The position numbers and the translations under genes were made by a program. Shown piece by piece: positions 1-7,677 of a stretch of 21,780 nt of DNA. The DNA is taken from the NCBI GenBank assembly GCA_964432925.1, contig CAYSPM010000030.1:1-21780 (forward strand), in the 5' to 3' direction. The stretch's first letter is position 1. Each line of letters starts with the position of its first letter. This stretch comes from CAYNTC01 sp964432925. GTDB taxonomy: Bacteria > Planctomycetota > Phycisphaerae > Sedimentisphaerales > Anaerobacaceae. The notes beneath the pieces were generated by a model. That model ran no database searches, was not told the origin of the DNA, and saw only the letters and a list, made by a program, of their open reading frames with translations.

Positions 1-123
1 CGTCAGGAGTACAGCACCTTCGGCTGGATTATTCAGGGTCTGCTTGAACGTGCCGGATTCAAGATAGAGAAAGTTGATCACAAAGATAGCTTTATGGCAG
101 CATATCTCTGTACAAAGAGCTGA
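1..123 (+). CDS. C-terminal end of a class I SAM-dependent methyltransferase (partial)
   Basis: The window opens inside a reading frame that runs 40 codons from base 1 to a TGA at 121-123. The visible peptide has the pattern STFGWIIQGLLERAGF followed by a short strand and ends AAYLCTKS. This resembles the last helix and beta-hairpin of class I SAM-dependent methyltransferases, where a W-I-x-G-x-L-x-x-A-G-F segment precedes a terminal strand ending in Y-x-C-x-K. The SAM-binding part lies outside the window, so substrate and subfamily cannot be judged. It is followed after 22 bases by a headless GNAT fragment, so its end may be a rearrangement junction. Confidence 0.5.
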   Translation, partial: RQEYSTFGWIIQGLLERAGFKIEKVDHKDSFMAAYLCTKS

Positions 124-145
124 TATAGAATCTTGCGAAAGTTAA

Positions 146-316
146 CTATTTAAACAAGCAAGAAATTCTGGAGCTAAGCGTGTAGAGATAGGTATTATTG
201 CGAAAGATAAAAGGCTAAAGAATTGGTACAGGAAATTCGGTTTTATCAGGAAAGGCACGAAGAGGTTCGACCATCTGCCATTTGAAGTAGCTTTTATGTA
301 CGCTGATGTCACTTGA
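146..316 (+). pseudogene. Remnant of a GNAT N-acetyltransferase (C-terminal half only)
   Basis: A frame open from 146 to a TGA at 314-316 encodes about 56 residues, including RNSGAKRVEIGIIAKD, then LKNWYRKFGF, then KRFDHLPFEVAFMY. This is the typical C-terminal half of a GNAT fold: a strand after the acetyl-CoA helix, the N-x-x-x-x-x-W-Y-x-K-x-G-F helix-turn, and the final strands. An in-frame TAA at 143-145 closes it upstream, no ATG lies in the segment, and the acetyl-CoA binding Q/R-x-x-G-x-G/A loop is absent. I therefore call it a 5'-truncated pseudogene. The break falls just behind the methyltransferase stop, which suggests a deletion or recombination joined the two. A functional mini-protein from a non-ATG start is unlikely. 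Confidence 0.6.
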
Positions 317-407
317 TCGGCGTTAGGTTGTGATATAGCAGTGGATAAAATCAGTTACTATATTTTTGATATTAACACTATAAGACCTTTTTCATCGGCT
401 TGCAGCG

Positions 408-416
408 AGGAGGAGA
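408..416 (+). promoter_or_regulatory. Shine-Dalgarno site of the aminotransferase gene
   Basis: The purine run gaggaggag lies 4 bases before the ATG at 421. It decides the start: the frame is also open from a TTG at 400, but that codon precedes the ribosome-binding site itself, so ATG 421 is preferred. Confidence 0.75.
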
Positions 417-420
417 AATT

Positions 421-1471
421 ATGAAGATATATGCAAATAGAATGAGTACCATTCCGAAATCGTTTATCAGGGAGATTCTCAAAGCGACGCAAGACCCGAA
501 AGTGATATCTTTTGCCGGGGGACTTCCGAATCCAAGGTTCTTTCCGGTTAAGGAGATCAGCGAAGCTGCAGCCAGGGTTTTACGCCAGGCAGGCAAGGCA
601 TCGCTTCAATATAGCACTACTGAAGGGTATCTGCCACTGAGACAGTACGTCGCTGAGCGATATAGCATGAAAGGGCTAAAGGTACATCCTGATGAGATAC
701 TTATCACCAATGGATCTCAGCAAGGGCTCGATTTAGTCGGCAAGGTATTCATAGAAAAGAACGACCGAATCGCAATAGAACAACCTGGGTATCTTGGTGC
801 CATACAGGCATTTTCGGTATATGAACCGCAATTCTGTCCTGTGCCGCTACTTGATGACGGTATCGACATAGACATACTGAAAAAGACTTTTGAGAAACAG
901 CCAGTCAAACTGTTTCATACGGTGATTAACTTCCAAAACCCATCAGGGATTACATATTCGCAGCACAAAAGAGTCGAACTTGCTAAGCTGCTCGCACATC
1001 ATGGGACGGTTTTAGTTGAGGATGACGCCTATAGCCAATTGAGGTTTGAGGGAAGTGATCTGCCATCNNNNNNNNNNNNNNNNNNNNNNNNNNNNNNNNN
1101 NNNNNNNNNNNNNNNNNNNNNNNNNNNNNNNNNNNNNNNNNNNNNNNNNNNNNNNNNNNNNNNNNNNGAGACAGAGAGATTTGATGGTGTCACTGATCGA
1201 GGAGCAGTTTCCCAATGGAACACATCTTACACGACCTGAAGGTGGAATGTTCTTGTGGGTTACGCTTCCGGAAGGAATATCATCATTAAAGCTGTTTGAG
1301 TTGGCCATAGTAGAGCATGTGGCTTTTGTGCCAGGTAAGCCGTTCTACGTCAATGGTGATGGTGATAGCACGTTAAGGCTGAACTTCTCTAATTCTGATG
1401 AAGACAGAATCGACCAGGGCATAAGACGTTTGGCGAGAATCGTCAAGAAAGAACTCGCTAAAAGTAAGTAA
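421..1471 (+). CDS. PLP-dependent fold-type I aminotransferase, LysN/MocR-type (interrupted by assembly gap)
   Basis: The N-terminal 215 residues contain ISFAGGLPNPRFFP, the LQYSTTEGYLPLRQ segment, ITNGSQQGLDLVGK and NFQNPSGITYS. They end near the PLP-contacting D-D-A-Y. This is the pattern of fold-type I class I/II aminotransferases of the LysN (2-aminoadipate transaminase) / MocR catalytic-domain group. There is no fused GntR-type DNA-binding domain, so it is an enzyme rather than a MocR regulator. After the N run the frame resumes out of register and gives about 100 residues with RPEGGMFLWVTLP and STLRLNFSN, where the second arginine is the expected carboxylate-binding residue. About 315 residues are visible against the usual 390-400, so the missing stretch would hold the Schiff-base lysine. 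It is first in a five-gene cassette; PhzF starts 26 bases later. The substrate is unknown; an alpha-amino or alpha-keto acid is likely. Confidence 0.85.
1068..1167. other. Assembly gap (100 N) inside the aminotransferase gene
   Basis: There are exactly 100 N, the conventional placeholder for a gap of unknown size. The two gene halves are in different frames across it (frame 1 before, frame 2 after), so the true size is not 100. Family length suggests roughly 75-85 missing residues, about 225-255 bases. Confidence 0.97.
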
Positions 1472-1497
1472 TCAAATAGTGAAAGGGCACGGGACAA

Positions 1498-2385
1498 ATG
1501 GATAGGTATATATTCTACATTTTGGATGTTTTTGCTCAAGAGAAATATGCAGGCAATCAGCTCGCTGTGGTCCGAGACGCAGCAGCTTTATCTGATAGCC
1601 AGATGCAGCAGATTGCCAAAGAGATGAATTATTCTGAGACAACATTTATTCTGAGCGATGAGCCGCGAGAGGGCGGTTATGACGTTCGGATTTTCACACC
1701 GGCAATAGAACTACCTTTTGCAGGGCATCCGACACTGGGAACGGCTTATATAATACAGAGAGAAATTATCAAGAAACCTACGGATACAGTAATCCTGAAC
1801 CTGAAGGTCGGCCAGATTCTTGTCACATTCAGTTATAGCGACGGAGAACCGGATGTCCTTTGGATGCGACAAGTTGAGCCGGTCTTTGGCCGGACCGTTG
1901 CACCGGCAGAGATCTTGGAAGTGCTGCGCCTGGACGAGGGCGACATTAAAGAAGGATTTCCTATCGAGGAAGTCTCCACAGGACTGTTCCACACTATAAT
2001 TCCGTTAAAAACACTGGATGCCGTCAAAAGGGCAAAGGTAATCCGTGATAAATATTTTCAGCTGATAAAGGATCTCCAAGCTAAAGCCATTCTCATTTTC
2101 TGCCCGGAGACGTACAATTGGGAGAACGAATTGAATGTCCGAGTTTTTGGTGATTACTATGGTGTGCCGGAGGATCCTGCTACTGGGAGTGGGAATGGCT
2201 GTTTGGCAGCATATCTGGTTAAGCATCGCTATTTTGGAAAAGACCAGATCGATATTCGAGTTGAACAAGGTTATGAGATAGGAAGACCATCGATTCTCTA
2301 TCTGAGGGCAAAAGATGAAGACGTATCTATAAACGTCACTGTAGGCGGAAAAGTAGTGATGGTCGCTAAGGGCGAATTAATTTAG
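1498..2385 (+). CDS. PhzF family phenazine-biosynthesis-like isomerase/epimerase
   Basis: The protein has 295 residues, the normal PhzF length of about 280-300. It opens with IFYILDVFAQEKYAGNQLAV, typical of the family. The sequence NYSETTF carries the conserved catalytic glutamate (E47), FAGHPTLGTAY follows, and EDPATGSGNG holds the second conserved acidic residue (D226) and the glycine loop. PhzF shares the two-lobed DapF fold but uses Glu/Asp acid-base chemistry instead of two cysteines. The best-known member isomerises trans-2,3-dihydro-3-hydroxyanthranilate; most homologues have unknown small acidic or amino-acid-like substrates. No other phenazine genes are visible, so phenazine synthesis is not implied. 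It lies 26 bases after the aminotransferase and 30 before the cupin, consistent with one transcript. Cytosolic; no signal peptide seen. Confidence 0.9.
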   Translation: MDRYIFYILDVFAQEKYAGNQLAVVRDAAALSDSQMQQIAKEMNYSETTFILSDEPREGGYDVRIFTPAIELPFAGHPTLGTAYIIQREIIKKPTDTVILNLKVGQILVTFSYSDGEPDVLWMRQVEPVFGRTVAPAEILEVLRLDEGDIKEGFPIEEVSTGLFHTIIPLKTLDAVKRAKVIRDKYFQLIKDLQAKAILIFCPETYNWENELNVRVFGDYYGVPEDPATGSGNGCLAAYLVKHRYFGKDQIDIRVEQGYEIGRPSILYLRAKDEDVSINVTVGGKVVMVAKGELI

Positions 2386-2415
2386 CGTAAACTCTGCATA
2401 GGAAAAGAAATTCAG

Positions 2416-2730
2416 ATGAAGAAATACAGAATAGATTTTAAATCGATAGTATGGGAAAAATTAGCACTCGGTGCCAGATTTAAAGCCTATCGGCAAGGCC
2501 GCAGAAAACTGCGCTTAGCAGAATTCACCAGAGAGTTTGTTGAGCCTGATTGGTGCACTAAGGGACATATCGGATACGTTCTCCAAGGTCAAATGGAAAT
2601 AGACTTCGATGGTGAAATCGTTACGTTCGGGCCGGGTGACGGGCTCTTTATTCCAGCCGGTGAGAAACACAAGCACAAAGCTAAAGTTCTTACAGACAAA
2701 GTGAAAATAATTTTGATGGAGGATAGCTGA
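2416..2730 (+). CDS. Small single-domain cupin protein
   Basis: A 104-residue protein made almost entirely of one cupin barrel. The first cupin motif region is degraded: W-C-T-K-G-H-I-G-Y-V-L-Q-G-Q-M-E keeps one histidine and the G-Y-V-x-x-G core. The second motif region reads FGPGDGLFIPAGEKHKHKA, with the P-G-D-G-x-x-I-P-x-x-x-x-H pattern and metal-type histidines. Conserved small cupins of this type are usually metal-dependent isomerases, dioxygenases or ligand sensors, and the sequence does not say which. It lies 30 bases after phzF-like and 26 before the GNAT gene, so it probably acts on or senses the same metabolite as the cassette. Confidence 0.85.
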   Translation: MKKYRIDFKSIVWEKLALGARFKAYRQGRRKLRLAEFTREFVEPDWCTKGHIGYVLQGQMEIDFDGEIVTFGPGDGLFIPAGEKHKHKAKVLTDKVKIILMEDS

Positions 2731-2756
2731 AGGCGAGAGACTAAGGACAGAAATAT

Positions 2757-3260
2757 ATGTTGGAGCTATATAGAGCGGAAAGTGGCGAAAATCTTGAGCA
2801 GGCTCGCATACTTTGGCAAGAGTATGCTGAATTTCTGAGGAGCTGTTTCCACGAACGCGCAGACCTGCCTTCCTTCAAAGAGTACTTCAAAAATTATGAG
2901 CAGGAAATCACTAATCATTTGCCCGGCTGTTACGGCCCTCCTAAGGGTTGTCTATTACTTGCCGTGTATCAGGGAAATCCTGCTGGCTGTGTAGGGCTGA
3001 GGGATTTAGGTGGCGGTGTATGTGAAATGCGAAGACTATTCGTCAGGCTGCAATATCGAGGATTGGGCGTAGGAAAGACTCTTGCTGAGGCCATAATCGA
3101 GCACGGACAAAGTTTTGGTTACGCATTGATGCGTCTGAATACAAATCGGAGAATGTCCGAGGCAGAAAAATTGTATCGGGCCCTTGGTTTCAATGATATT
3201 GCTCCTTATGAGCATTTCGATGTAGATGGTATGATTTTTATGGAGCTAAAATTGCAATGA
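2757..3260 (+). CDS. GNAT family N-acetyltransferase
   Basis: The protein has 167 residues with one GNAT fold. Motif A is visible as MRRLFVRLQYRGLGVGKTL, with the acetyl-CoA pyrophosphate loop Q-Y-R-G-L-G-V-G-K around residue 100. Motif B follows as LMRLNTNRRMSEAEKLYRAL with the G-F that closes the helix. The N-terminus (residues 1-60) is longer than a minimal GNAT and probably contributes to substrate binding. The acceptor is unknown; the neighbours (aminotransferase, PhzF, DapF-like) suggest an amino-acid-like amine. Its TGA overlaps the next gene's ATG (ATGA), giving translational coupling to the DapF-like epimerase. It is unrelated in sequence detail to the GNAT remnant at 146-316. Confidence 0.88.
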   Translation: MLELYRAESGENLEQARILWQEYAEFLRSCFHERADLPSFKEYFKNYEQEITNHLPGCYGPPKGCLLLAVYQGNPAGCVGLRDLGGGVCEMRRLFVRLQYRGLGVGKTLAEAIIEHGQSFGYALMRLNTNRRMSEAEKLYRALGFNDIAPYEHFDVDGMIFMELKLQ

Positions 3261-4144
3261 CGCTATCAAAAATTGATTTCAAAAAATATCACGGCCTCGG
3301 AAATGACTATCTTGTGATCGATCCTAATTTCACGGATGTTGAGTTAACGCCGGAGACTATCCGACTGCTTTGTGATAGACATTACGGGATAGGGTCGGAT
3401 GGGATATTATATGGCCCCATCAAAGAAACTAAAAACTCAAAACTCAAAACTAAAAACTTGTATGAATTGCGGATTTTTAATCCCGACGGCAGTGAAGCTG
3501 AGAAAAGTGGTAATGGGCTGAGGATATTTGCCAAGTACCTTTTTGAGAACAAATACGTCGATAAAAAAGATTTTAGTATCAAGACATTAGGCGGAATAGT
3601 TCAAGTCTGGATACAAGATGATGTAGCGAATTTGATAAAGATTAATATGGGCACAACAACTTTCCTGAGCACTGAAATACCGGTCAAAGGTCCCAAAAGG
3701 GAGGTCGTGGACGAAGAATTGTCAATTGGGGCAGCGAAGTATAAGCTGACATGTCTGTCCATCGGGAATCCTCACTGCGTTATACCGACCGAAGATGTGA
3801 GTGAGCAAAATGCCAGACAACTTGGTCCGTATGTCGAGAATCACGAGATGTTTCCAAAACGAATTAACATGCAGCTATTAAAAGTCATAGATAGAAACAA
3901 CATTGAGATAAGGATATGGGAAAGAAGCGCAGGATATACTCTTGCTTCGGGCAGCAGTGCCTGCGCAGCAGCCGCAGCAGCTCACAAATTAGGCTTAGTG
4001 GATAATCAAATAAATGTGAAAATGCCCGGCGGGAGTTTATTGATAGAAATCGCCGACAACAAAGGAATATGTATGACCGGTCCCGTTGAAGGAGTATTCC
4101 AGGGTCACTTTCATCCGGACCTAAAACAAAGGATTTCGGATTGA
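3257..4144 (+). CDS. dapF: DapF-family epimerase/racemase with Ser/Ser in place of both catalytic Cys
   Basis: A 295-residue protein with the full DapF signature: KYHGLGNDYLVID, HYGIGSDGI, RIFNPDGSEAEKSGNGLRIF, LSIGNPHCVI and WERSAGYTLASGSSACAA. Classical diaminopimelate epimerase interconverts LL- and meso-diaminopimelate with two cysteines, one in the C-G-N-G loop and one in the A-C-G-T-G loop. Here both are serine (S84, codon agt; S231, codon tcg). The substrate-binding asparagines and the E-R pair (E222, R223) are kept, and the glutamate of G-A-G-E-T is tyrosine (Y227). It is therefore a DapF-fold protein whose two-base mechanism must differ or is weak, and DAP as substrate is doubtful. 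A 7-bp-period repeat encodes an extra charged loop at residues 57-68. It is the last gene of the cassette and overlaps the GNAT gene by 4 bases. Confidence 0.85.
   Translation: MTLSKIDFKKYHGLGNDYLVIDPNFTDVELTPETIRLLCDRHYGIGSDGILYGPIKETKNSKLKTKNLYELRIFNPDGSEAEKSGNGLRIFAKYLFENKYVDKKDFSIKTLGGIVQVWIQDDVANLIKINMGTTTFLSTEIPVKGPKREVVDEELSIGAAKYKLTCLSIGNPHCVIPTEDVSEQNARQLGPYVENHEMFPKRINMQLLKVIDRNNIEIRIWERSAGYTLASGSSACAAAAAAHKLGLVDNQINVKMPGGSLLIEIADNKGICMTGPVEGVFQGHFHPDLKQRISD
3426..3460 (+). repeat. Five-unit 7-bp tandem repeat inside the dapF-like gene
   Basis: Five consecutive heptamers, aaactaa, aaactca, aaactca, aaactaa and aaacttg, have the 'ct' exactly every seven bases (3429, 3436, 3443, 3450, 3457). 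They encode the lysine/asparagine-rich stretch ETKNSKLKTKNL, which falls between two conserved DapF strands and makes that loop about six residues longer than usual. Confidence 0.85.
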
Positions 4145-4621
4145 AAAATCGCTCTAATAATGATGCCAGTATCGATCTCACAAGGCGTGCAGCTTTGTTT
4201 CACAGTTGCCGAATAATACCCTAAAAACCAGGTAGATAGGCTCCAAAGGCTCAGATCTTCTGGTCTGCGCGATTATTTTCGCTGCTCTTTGGCTGAATCT
4301 CCGAAAAAGCGGAAAATTCTTGCAAAACTGATCACTTTTATAGTAAAATTGTTTTGAATGAAGGTGTGAAGGCAGGCTCAAAATTATCATAGTATTTTTC
4401 GTTTGCCATCATAAATTTAGTCCTATCTCATACCAGTCCTGCCTCAGAAAAATGACACTTTTTTCTATAGCTGTGTGTTGTATCTGCTGATTGGATTGTC
4501 GGAGGAGCGGAGACAGAAAATGCTTTAAATTAGCAAAACGAACTCAATTCGTGCAAAGGGGATTTAGGTTTAAGACCGTTGTGTCATAATATTTATCATC
4601 TATTCATGAAAGGGTGCGAAA
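4145..4621. other. 477-base spacer without a convincing gene
   Basis: No frame here gives a recognisable protein. A + strand frame from TTG 4141 stops after 27 codons, and a 70-codon minus-strand frame (4178-4390) resembles nothing I know. A weak four-base hairpin (tccg/cgga) lies near 4302-4315. The last 60 bases are AT-rich and probably carry the promoter of the beta-helix gene, but I see no clear -35/-10 pair. Confidence 0.5.
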
Positions 4622-7606
4622 ATGAGAACCAAAACATATTTGAAATTCAGGTTGTTCGTGGCGGTATTTATTCTTGCGATGGTATCCACAGCTATGGGAA
4701 GGACTATCTTCGTTGACGCCGATGCCACAGGTAACAATGACGGCTCAAGCTGGGCTAATGCTTACAACCACCTTCAGGATGCTCTATCTGCTGCCTCAAG
4801 TGGTGACCAGATCGAGGTAGCAGAGGGTGTTTATAAACCAGACCAAGGAGAAGGTATTACACATGGCGACCGGACGGCTACATTCCAGCTTAAAAATGGC
4901 GTCATAATCATAGGCGGCTACGCTGGCTTTGGTGAGCCAGACCCCGATACCAAGGATATTGTTGGATACCAGACCATCCTAAGTGGCGACCTCAATGGCG
5001 ACGACGGGCCGGATTTTGCCAACAATGGCGAAAATAGCTACCATGTTGTGACCAGCAGTGGAAGCGATGAAACAGCCGTTCTGAATGGCTTTACCGTCAC
5101 TGCCGGCAATGCCGATGATGATATAATTCATCAACCGGATATCAATTACGGTGGGGGAATGTACAACGAGATGGGTAGCCCAACGCTGATGAACTGTACG
5201 TTCAGTAGGAACCTGGCAAATCAAGGTGGTGGGATGTACAACATTTCCGATGGGAGGCCGATATTGACCAATTGTACGTTCATTGGCAATAGGGCTGGTT
5301 ACCGCGGCGGCGGGATGCTAAATGGTAAAAGCAGTAGGCCTACACTGACCAACTGCACGTTCAAGAGGAACCACTCGGCTCGTGATGGTGGCGGGGTGTG
5401 TAATCGTTATGGGAGCCTGGCAACCTTGATCGAGTGTACATTCAGCGAAAACAACGCCGACATGGGTGGCGGGTTGAGCAACGACCAATGTAGTCCAACA
5501 CTGACCAACTGTAGGTTCAACCGTAATGAGGCTTGGGAAGGTGGGGGCATGTACAACTTTGGAGGCAGACCAACACTGATCAACTGTACGTTCAGTGGTA
5601 ACCAAGCCGAGAATGGTGGCAGTGGGATGAGCAATGAAGGTATGCCGGAGAAGTGCGATCCTAGGTCAGGGCCTGAAGACTGCGTAGACGCTATATGGTG
5701 CTATCCCACACTTAGAAACTGCACATTTGTTGGAAACCGCTCAGGCTTATATGGCGCAATAACAAATAGTCTGCAGACTCGTGCAACTATTATAAACTGT
5801 ATTGTATGGAATAACATCCCTGCCGACATCATCCCTTCGTACATCACCGGCAGTGCTAACATTTCGTACAGCGATGTGGAGGGTGGATGGCCTGGCGAAG
5901 GCAACATTAATGCCGATCCACTTTTTATAGATGCCGACGGAGCTGACAATATCTTTGGCACGGATGACGACAACCTTCGTTTGTTACCTGGCTCACCATG
6001 TATTAATGCAGGTGGTAACACAGCAGTTTTACCATGGGTATTTACCGACCTCGATGGCAATCCGCGCATTATAAATGGGATCGTGGATATGGGAGCTTAT
6101 GAGTTCTGCGGTCTATTCAATTGGTACGTTAATGCTGCTGACGGTGACGATAACAACGACGGATCTACGCTTGAGACAGCTTTCGCGACAATCCAGAGAG
6201 CTATCGATGCGGCTGGCTATGGCGACACAGTATTGGTCTATCCGGGCATATACACTGAAGAGATCGTTTTTCTCGGTAAAGTAATAACTGTACAAGGTGT
6301 AGCCACTACCGATGGTGTGCCGGTGCTGCAAAATCCTGATGATTTCGCTGTCTCATTTTATTACGGCGAGGGACCTGATAGTAACTTGAAGAATTTTGTC
6401 ATAAGAAATAGCTTCATGGCAATCTTTATTGCCGGCAGTAACCCTACAATAACCAATGTCACGATAGTTAATAACAAATACGGCATTGAGGCCTATGCCG
6501 GAGCAGAGCCGGATATAAGCAACAGCATCTTCTGGAACAATACAAACGGCGATCTGTTTGGATGCCAGGCAGCCTACAGTTGGGTCCAAGATGAGCTTGA
6601 ATCTGAATCATTTGATAGTCCGATTTCTTACTGGGGCTTTGATGAAGATACTGGTAATGTTGCTTTCGATCCCATAGGAGACAACCATGGAACCATTTAT
6701 GGCGGAGCATCCAGAACGGAGGGTATTTCTGGTGGAGCGTTTCAGTTCGATGGTGTCGACGATTACGTTGATTGTGGTTTCTCCAGTTCATTCTGTTTGC
6801 TTGACGATGTTAGTGTAACGTTCTGGATTAAACGACAACATCAAACGAAAGGGACAATGCTGACTATCGAAGGAAGTCCAATCGACAAAGGTTCTGAAGA
6901 AGACAATAGTATCTTTTTTCTCCGAATCTACACACCTCAAGAAGTCTTTGAATACATACACGAGTATGGTGCAGGATATAACCAGACATACCATTTTCCA
7001 CCTATACCATATAGCAAATGGACTCATGTGGTAGTTACTCGAGATAGCCGAGCAAGAACAGTCAATGCGTATTTCGATGGAAAACACATTGGTACTTTCA
7101 ATTATTGGCATCAAGCAGAAAATCCCAGCGAAGAGCTTGATCTTGTAATAGGGGCACGTTCTACAGGTATTGATAATTATGTAGGCTTGTTGGACGAAGT
7201 GGCTTTATTCGACAGAGTCTTATCGCCTCAAGAAATTCAGATGTCGTATACGTTAGGTCTTGCAGGCGATTCCTTGGATAATCACATTACCCGAGATCCT
7301 TTTTTCGTTGATCCTGACAATGGGGACTACCATCTCAGGAGTGAGCGGGGCCGGTATTGGCCTGCCCATGATGTTTGGGTCCTCGACAACATAACAAGTC
7401 CCTGCATCGATGGCGGCGATCCAACAGTTGATCCATCCGGCGAGCCGATGCCCAACGGCGGCAGAATCAATATGGGTGCTTACGGCGGTACGGCTTATGC
7501 AAGTATGAGTGAAATGGTATGGCTCGATGGCGATATCAATCACGATGGCATAGTCGATATGATAGATTTTGCGATGCTCGCTGATAATTGGCTTAGAGTT
7601 GAATAA
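4622..7606 (+). CDS. Large secreted beta-helix / LamG protein with C-terminal dockerin-like repeat
   Basis: A 994-residue exported protein. Residues 1-26 form a Sec signal peptide (basic start, hydrophobic core LFVAVFILAMVSTAMG). Residues 27-500 are a right-handed parallel beta-helix of the 'probable pectate lyase / Omp' type, with seven to eight copies of a rung of about 26 residues reading G-G-G-M-Y-N ... P-T-L-x-N-C-T-F-x-x-N. The segment closes with ISYSDVEGGWPGEGN and CINAGGN. Residues 500-660 hold a second, DUF1565-like helix starting YVNAADGDDNNDG. Residues about 665-877 are a concanavalin-like LamG domain (SYWGFDEDTG, WTHVVVTRD, LLDEVALFDRVLS). The final 28 residues, with DGDINHDGIVDMIDFAMLA, are one dockerin-type calcium loop plus helix, usual in Phycisphaerae secreted proteins. 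The probable role is polysaccharide or surface binding; no catalytic residues can be assigned. AAAGGG before ATG 4622 supports the start. Confidence 0.88.
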   Translation: MRTKTYLKFRLFVAVFILAMVSTAMGRTIFVDADATGNNDGSSWANAYNHLQDALSAASSGDQIEVAEGVYKPDQGEGITHGDRTATFQLKNGVIIIGGYAGFGEPDPDTKDIVGYQTILSGDLNGDDGPDFANNGENSYHVVTSSGSDETAVLNGFTVTAGNADDDIIHQPDINYGGGMYNEMGSPTLMNCTFSRNLANQGGGMYNISDGRPILTNCTFIGNRAGYRGGGMLNGKSSRPTLTNCTFKRNHSARDGGGVCNRYGSLATLIECTFSENNADMGGGLSNDQCSPTLTNCRFNRNEAWEGGGMYNFGGRPTLINCTFSGNQAENGGSGMSNEGMPEKCDPRSGPEDCVDAIWCYPTLRNCTFVGNRSGLYGAITNSLQTRATIINCIVWNNIPADIIPSYITGSANISYSDVEGGWPGEGNINADPLFIDADGADNIFGTDDDNLRLLPGSPCINAGGNTAVLPWVFTDLDGNPRIINGIVDMGAYEFCGLFNWYVNAADGDDNNDGSTLETAFATIQRAIDAAGYGDTVLVYPGIYTEEIVFLGKVITVQGVATTDGVPVLQNPDDFAVSFYYGEGPDSNLKNFVIRNSFMAIFIAGSNPTITNVTIVNNKYGIEAYAGAEPDISNSIFWNNTNGDLFGCQAAYSWVQDELESESFDSPISYWGFDEDTGNVAFDPIGDNHGTIYGGASRTEGISGGAFQFDGVDDYVDCGFSSSFCLLDDVSVTFWIKRQHQTKGTMLTIEGSPIDKGSEEDNSIFFLRIYTPQEVFEYIHEYGAGYNQTYHFPPIPYSKWTHVVVTRDSRARTVNAYFDGKHIGTFNYWHQAENPSEELDLVIGARSTGIDNYVGLLDEVALFDRVLSPQEIQMSYTLGLAGDSLDNHITRDPFFVDPDNGDYHLRSERGRYWPAHDVWVLDNITSPCIDGGDPTVDPSGEPMPNGGRINMGAYGGTAYASMSEMVWLDGDINHDGIVDMIDFAMLADNWLRVE
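5150..5760 (+). repeat. Tandem beta-helix rung repeats, similar at DNA level
   Basis: At least seven imperfect units of about 75-100 bases, each with ggtggcgggatgtacaac-like and ccaacactgaccaactgt-like segments, encode successive helix rungs. The phrase aactgtacgttcagt recurs almost unchanged. Similarity at the nucleotide level points to recent duplication or conversion between rungs. Confidence 0.8.
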
Positions 7607-7677
7607 ATGCCCGTATCTAACCGGCTATACCCCCATTGAAAGTGTCGATTAGCAGCTTAGCTTGTGGTCTTGGTAAC

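Noticed and set aside
1498..2385. Phenazine biosynthesis locus
   Set aside because: Only the PhzF family member is present, and most such proteins are unrelated to phenazines.
4302..4315. Rho-independent terminator after dapF
   Set aside because: The stem is only four pairs and no T-run follows.
4178..4390. 70-codon minus-strand frame in the spacer after dapF
   Set aside because: No known family, no ribosome-binding site, low-complexity start. I also thought a + strand peptide continued through 4141-4356, but a TAA at about 4220 breaks it.
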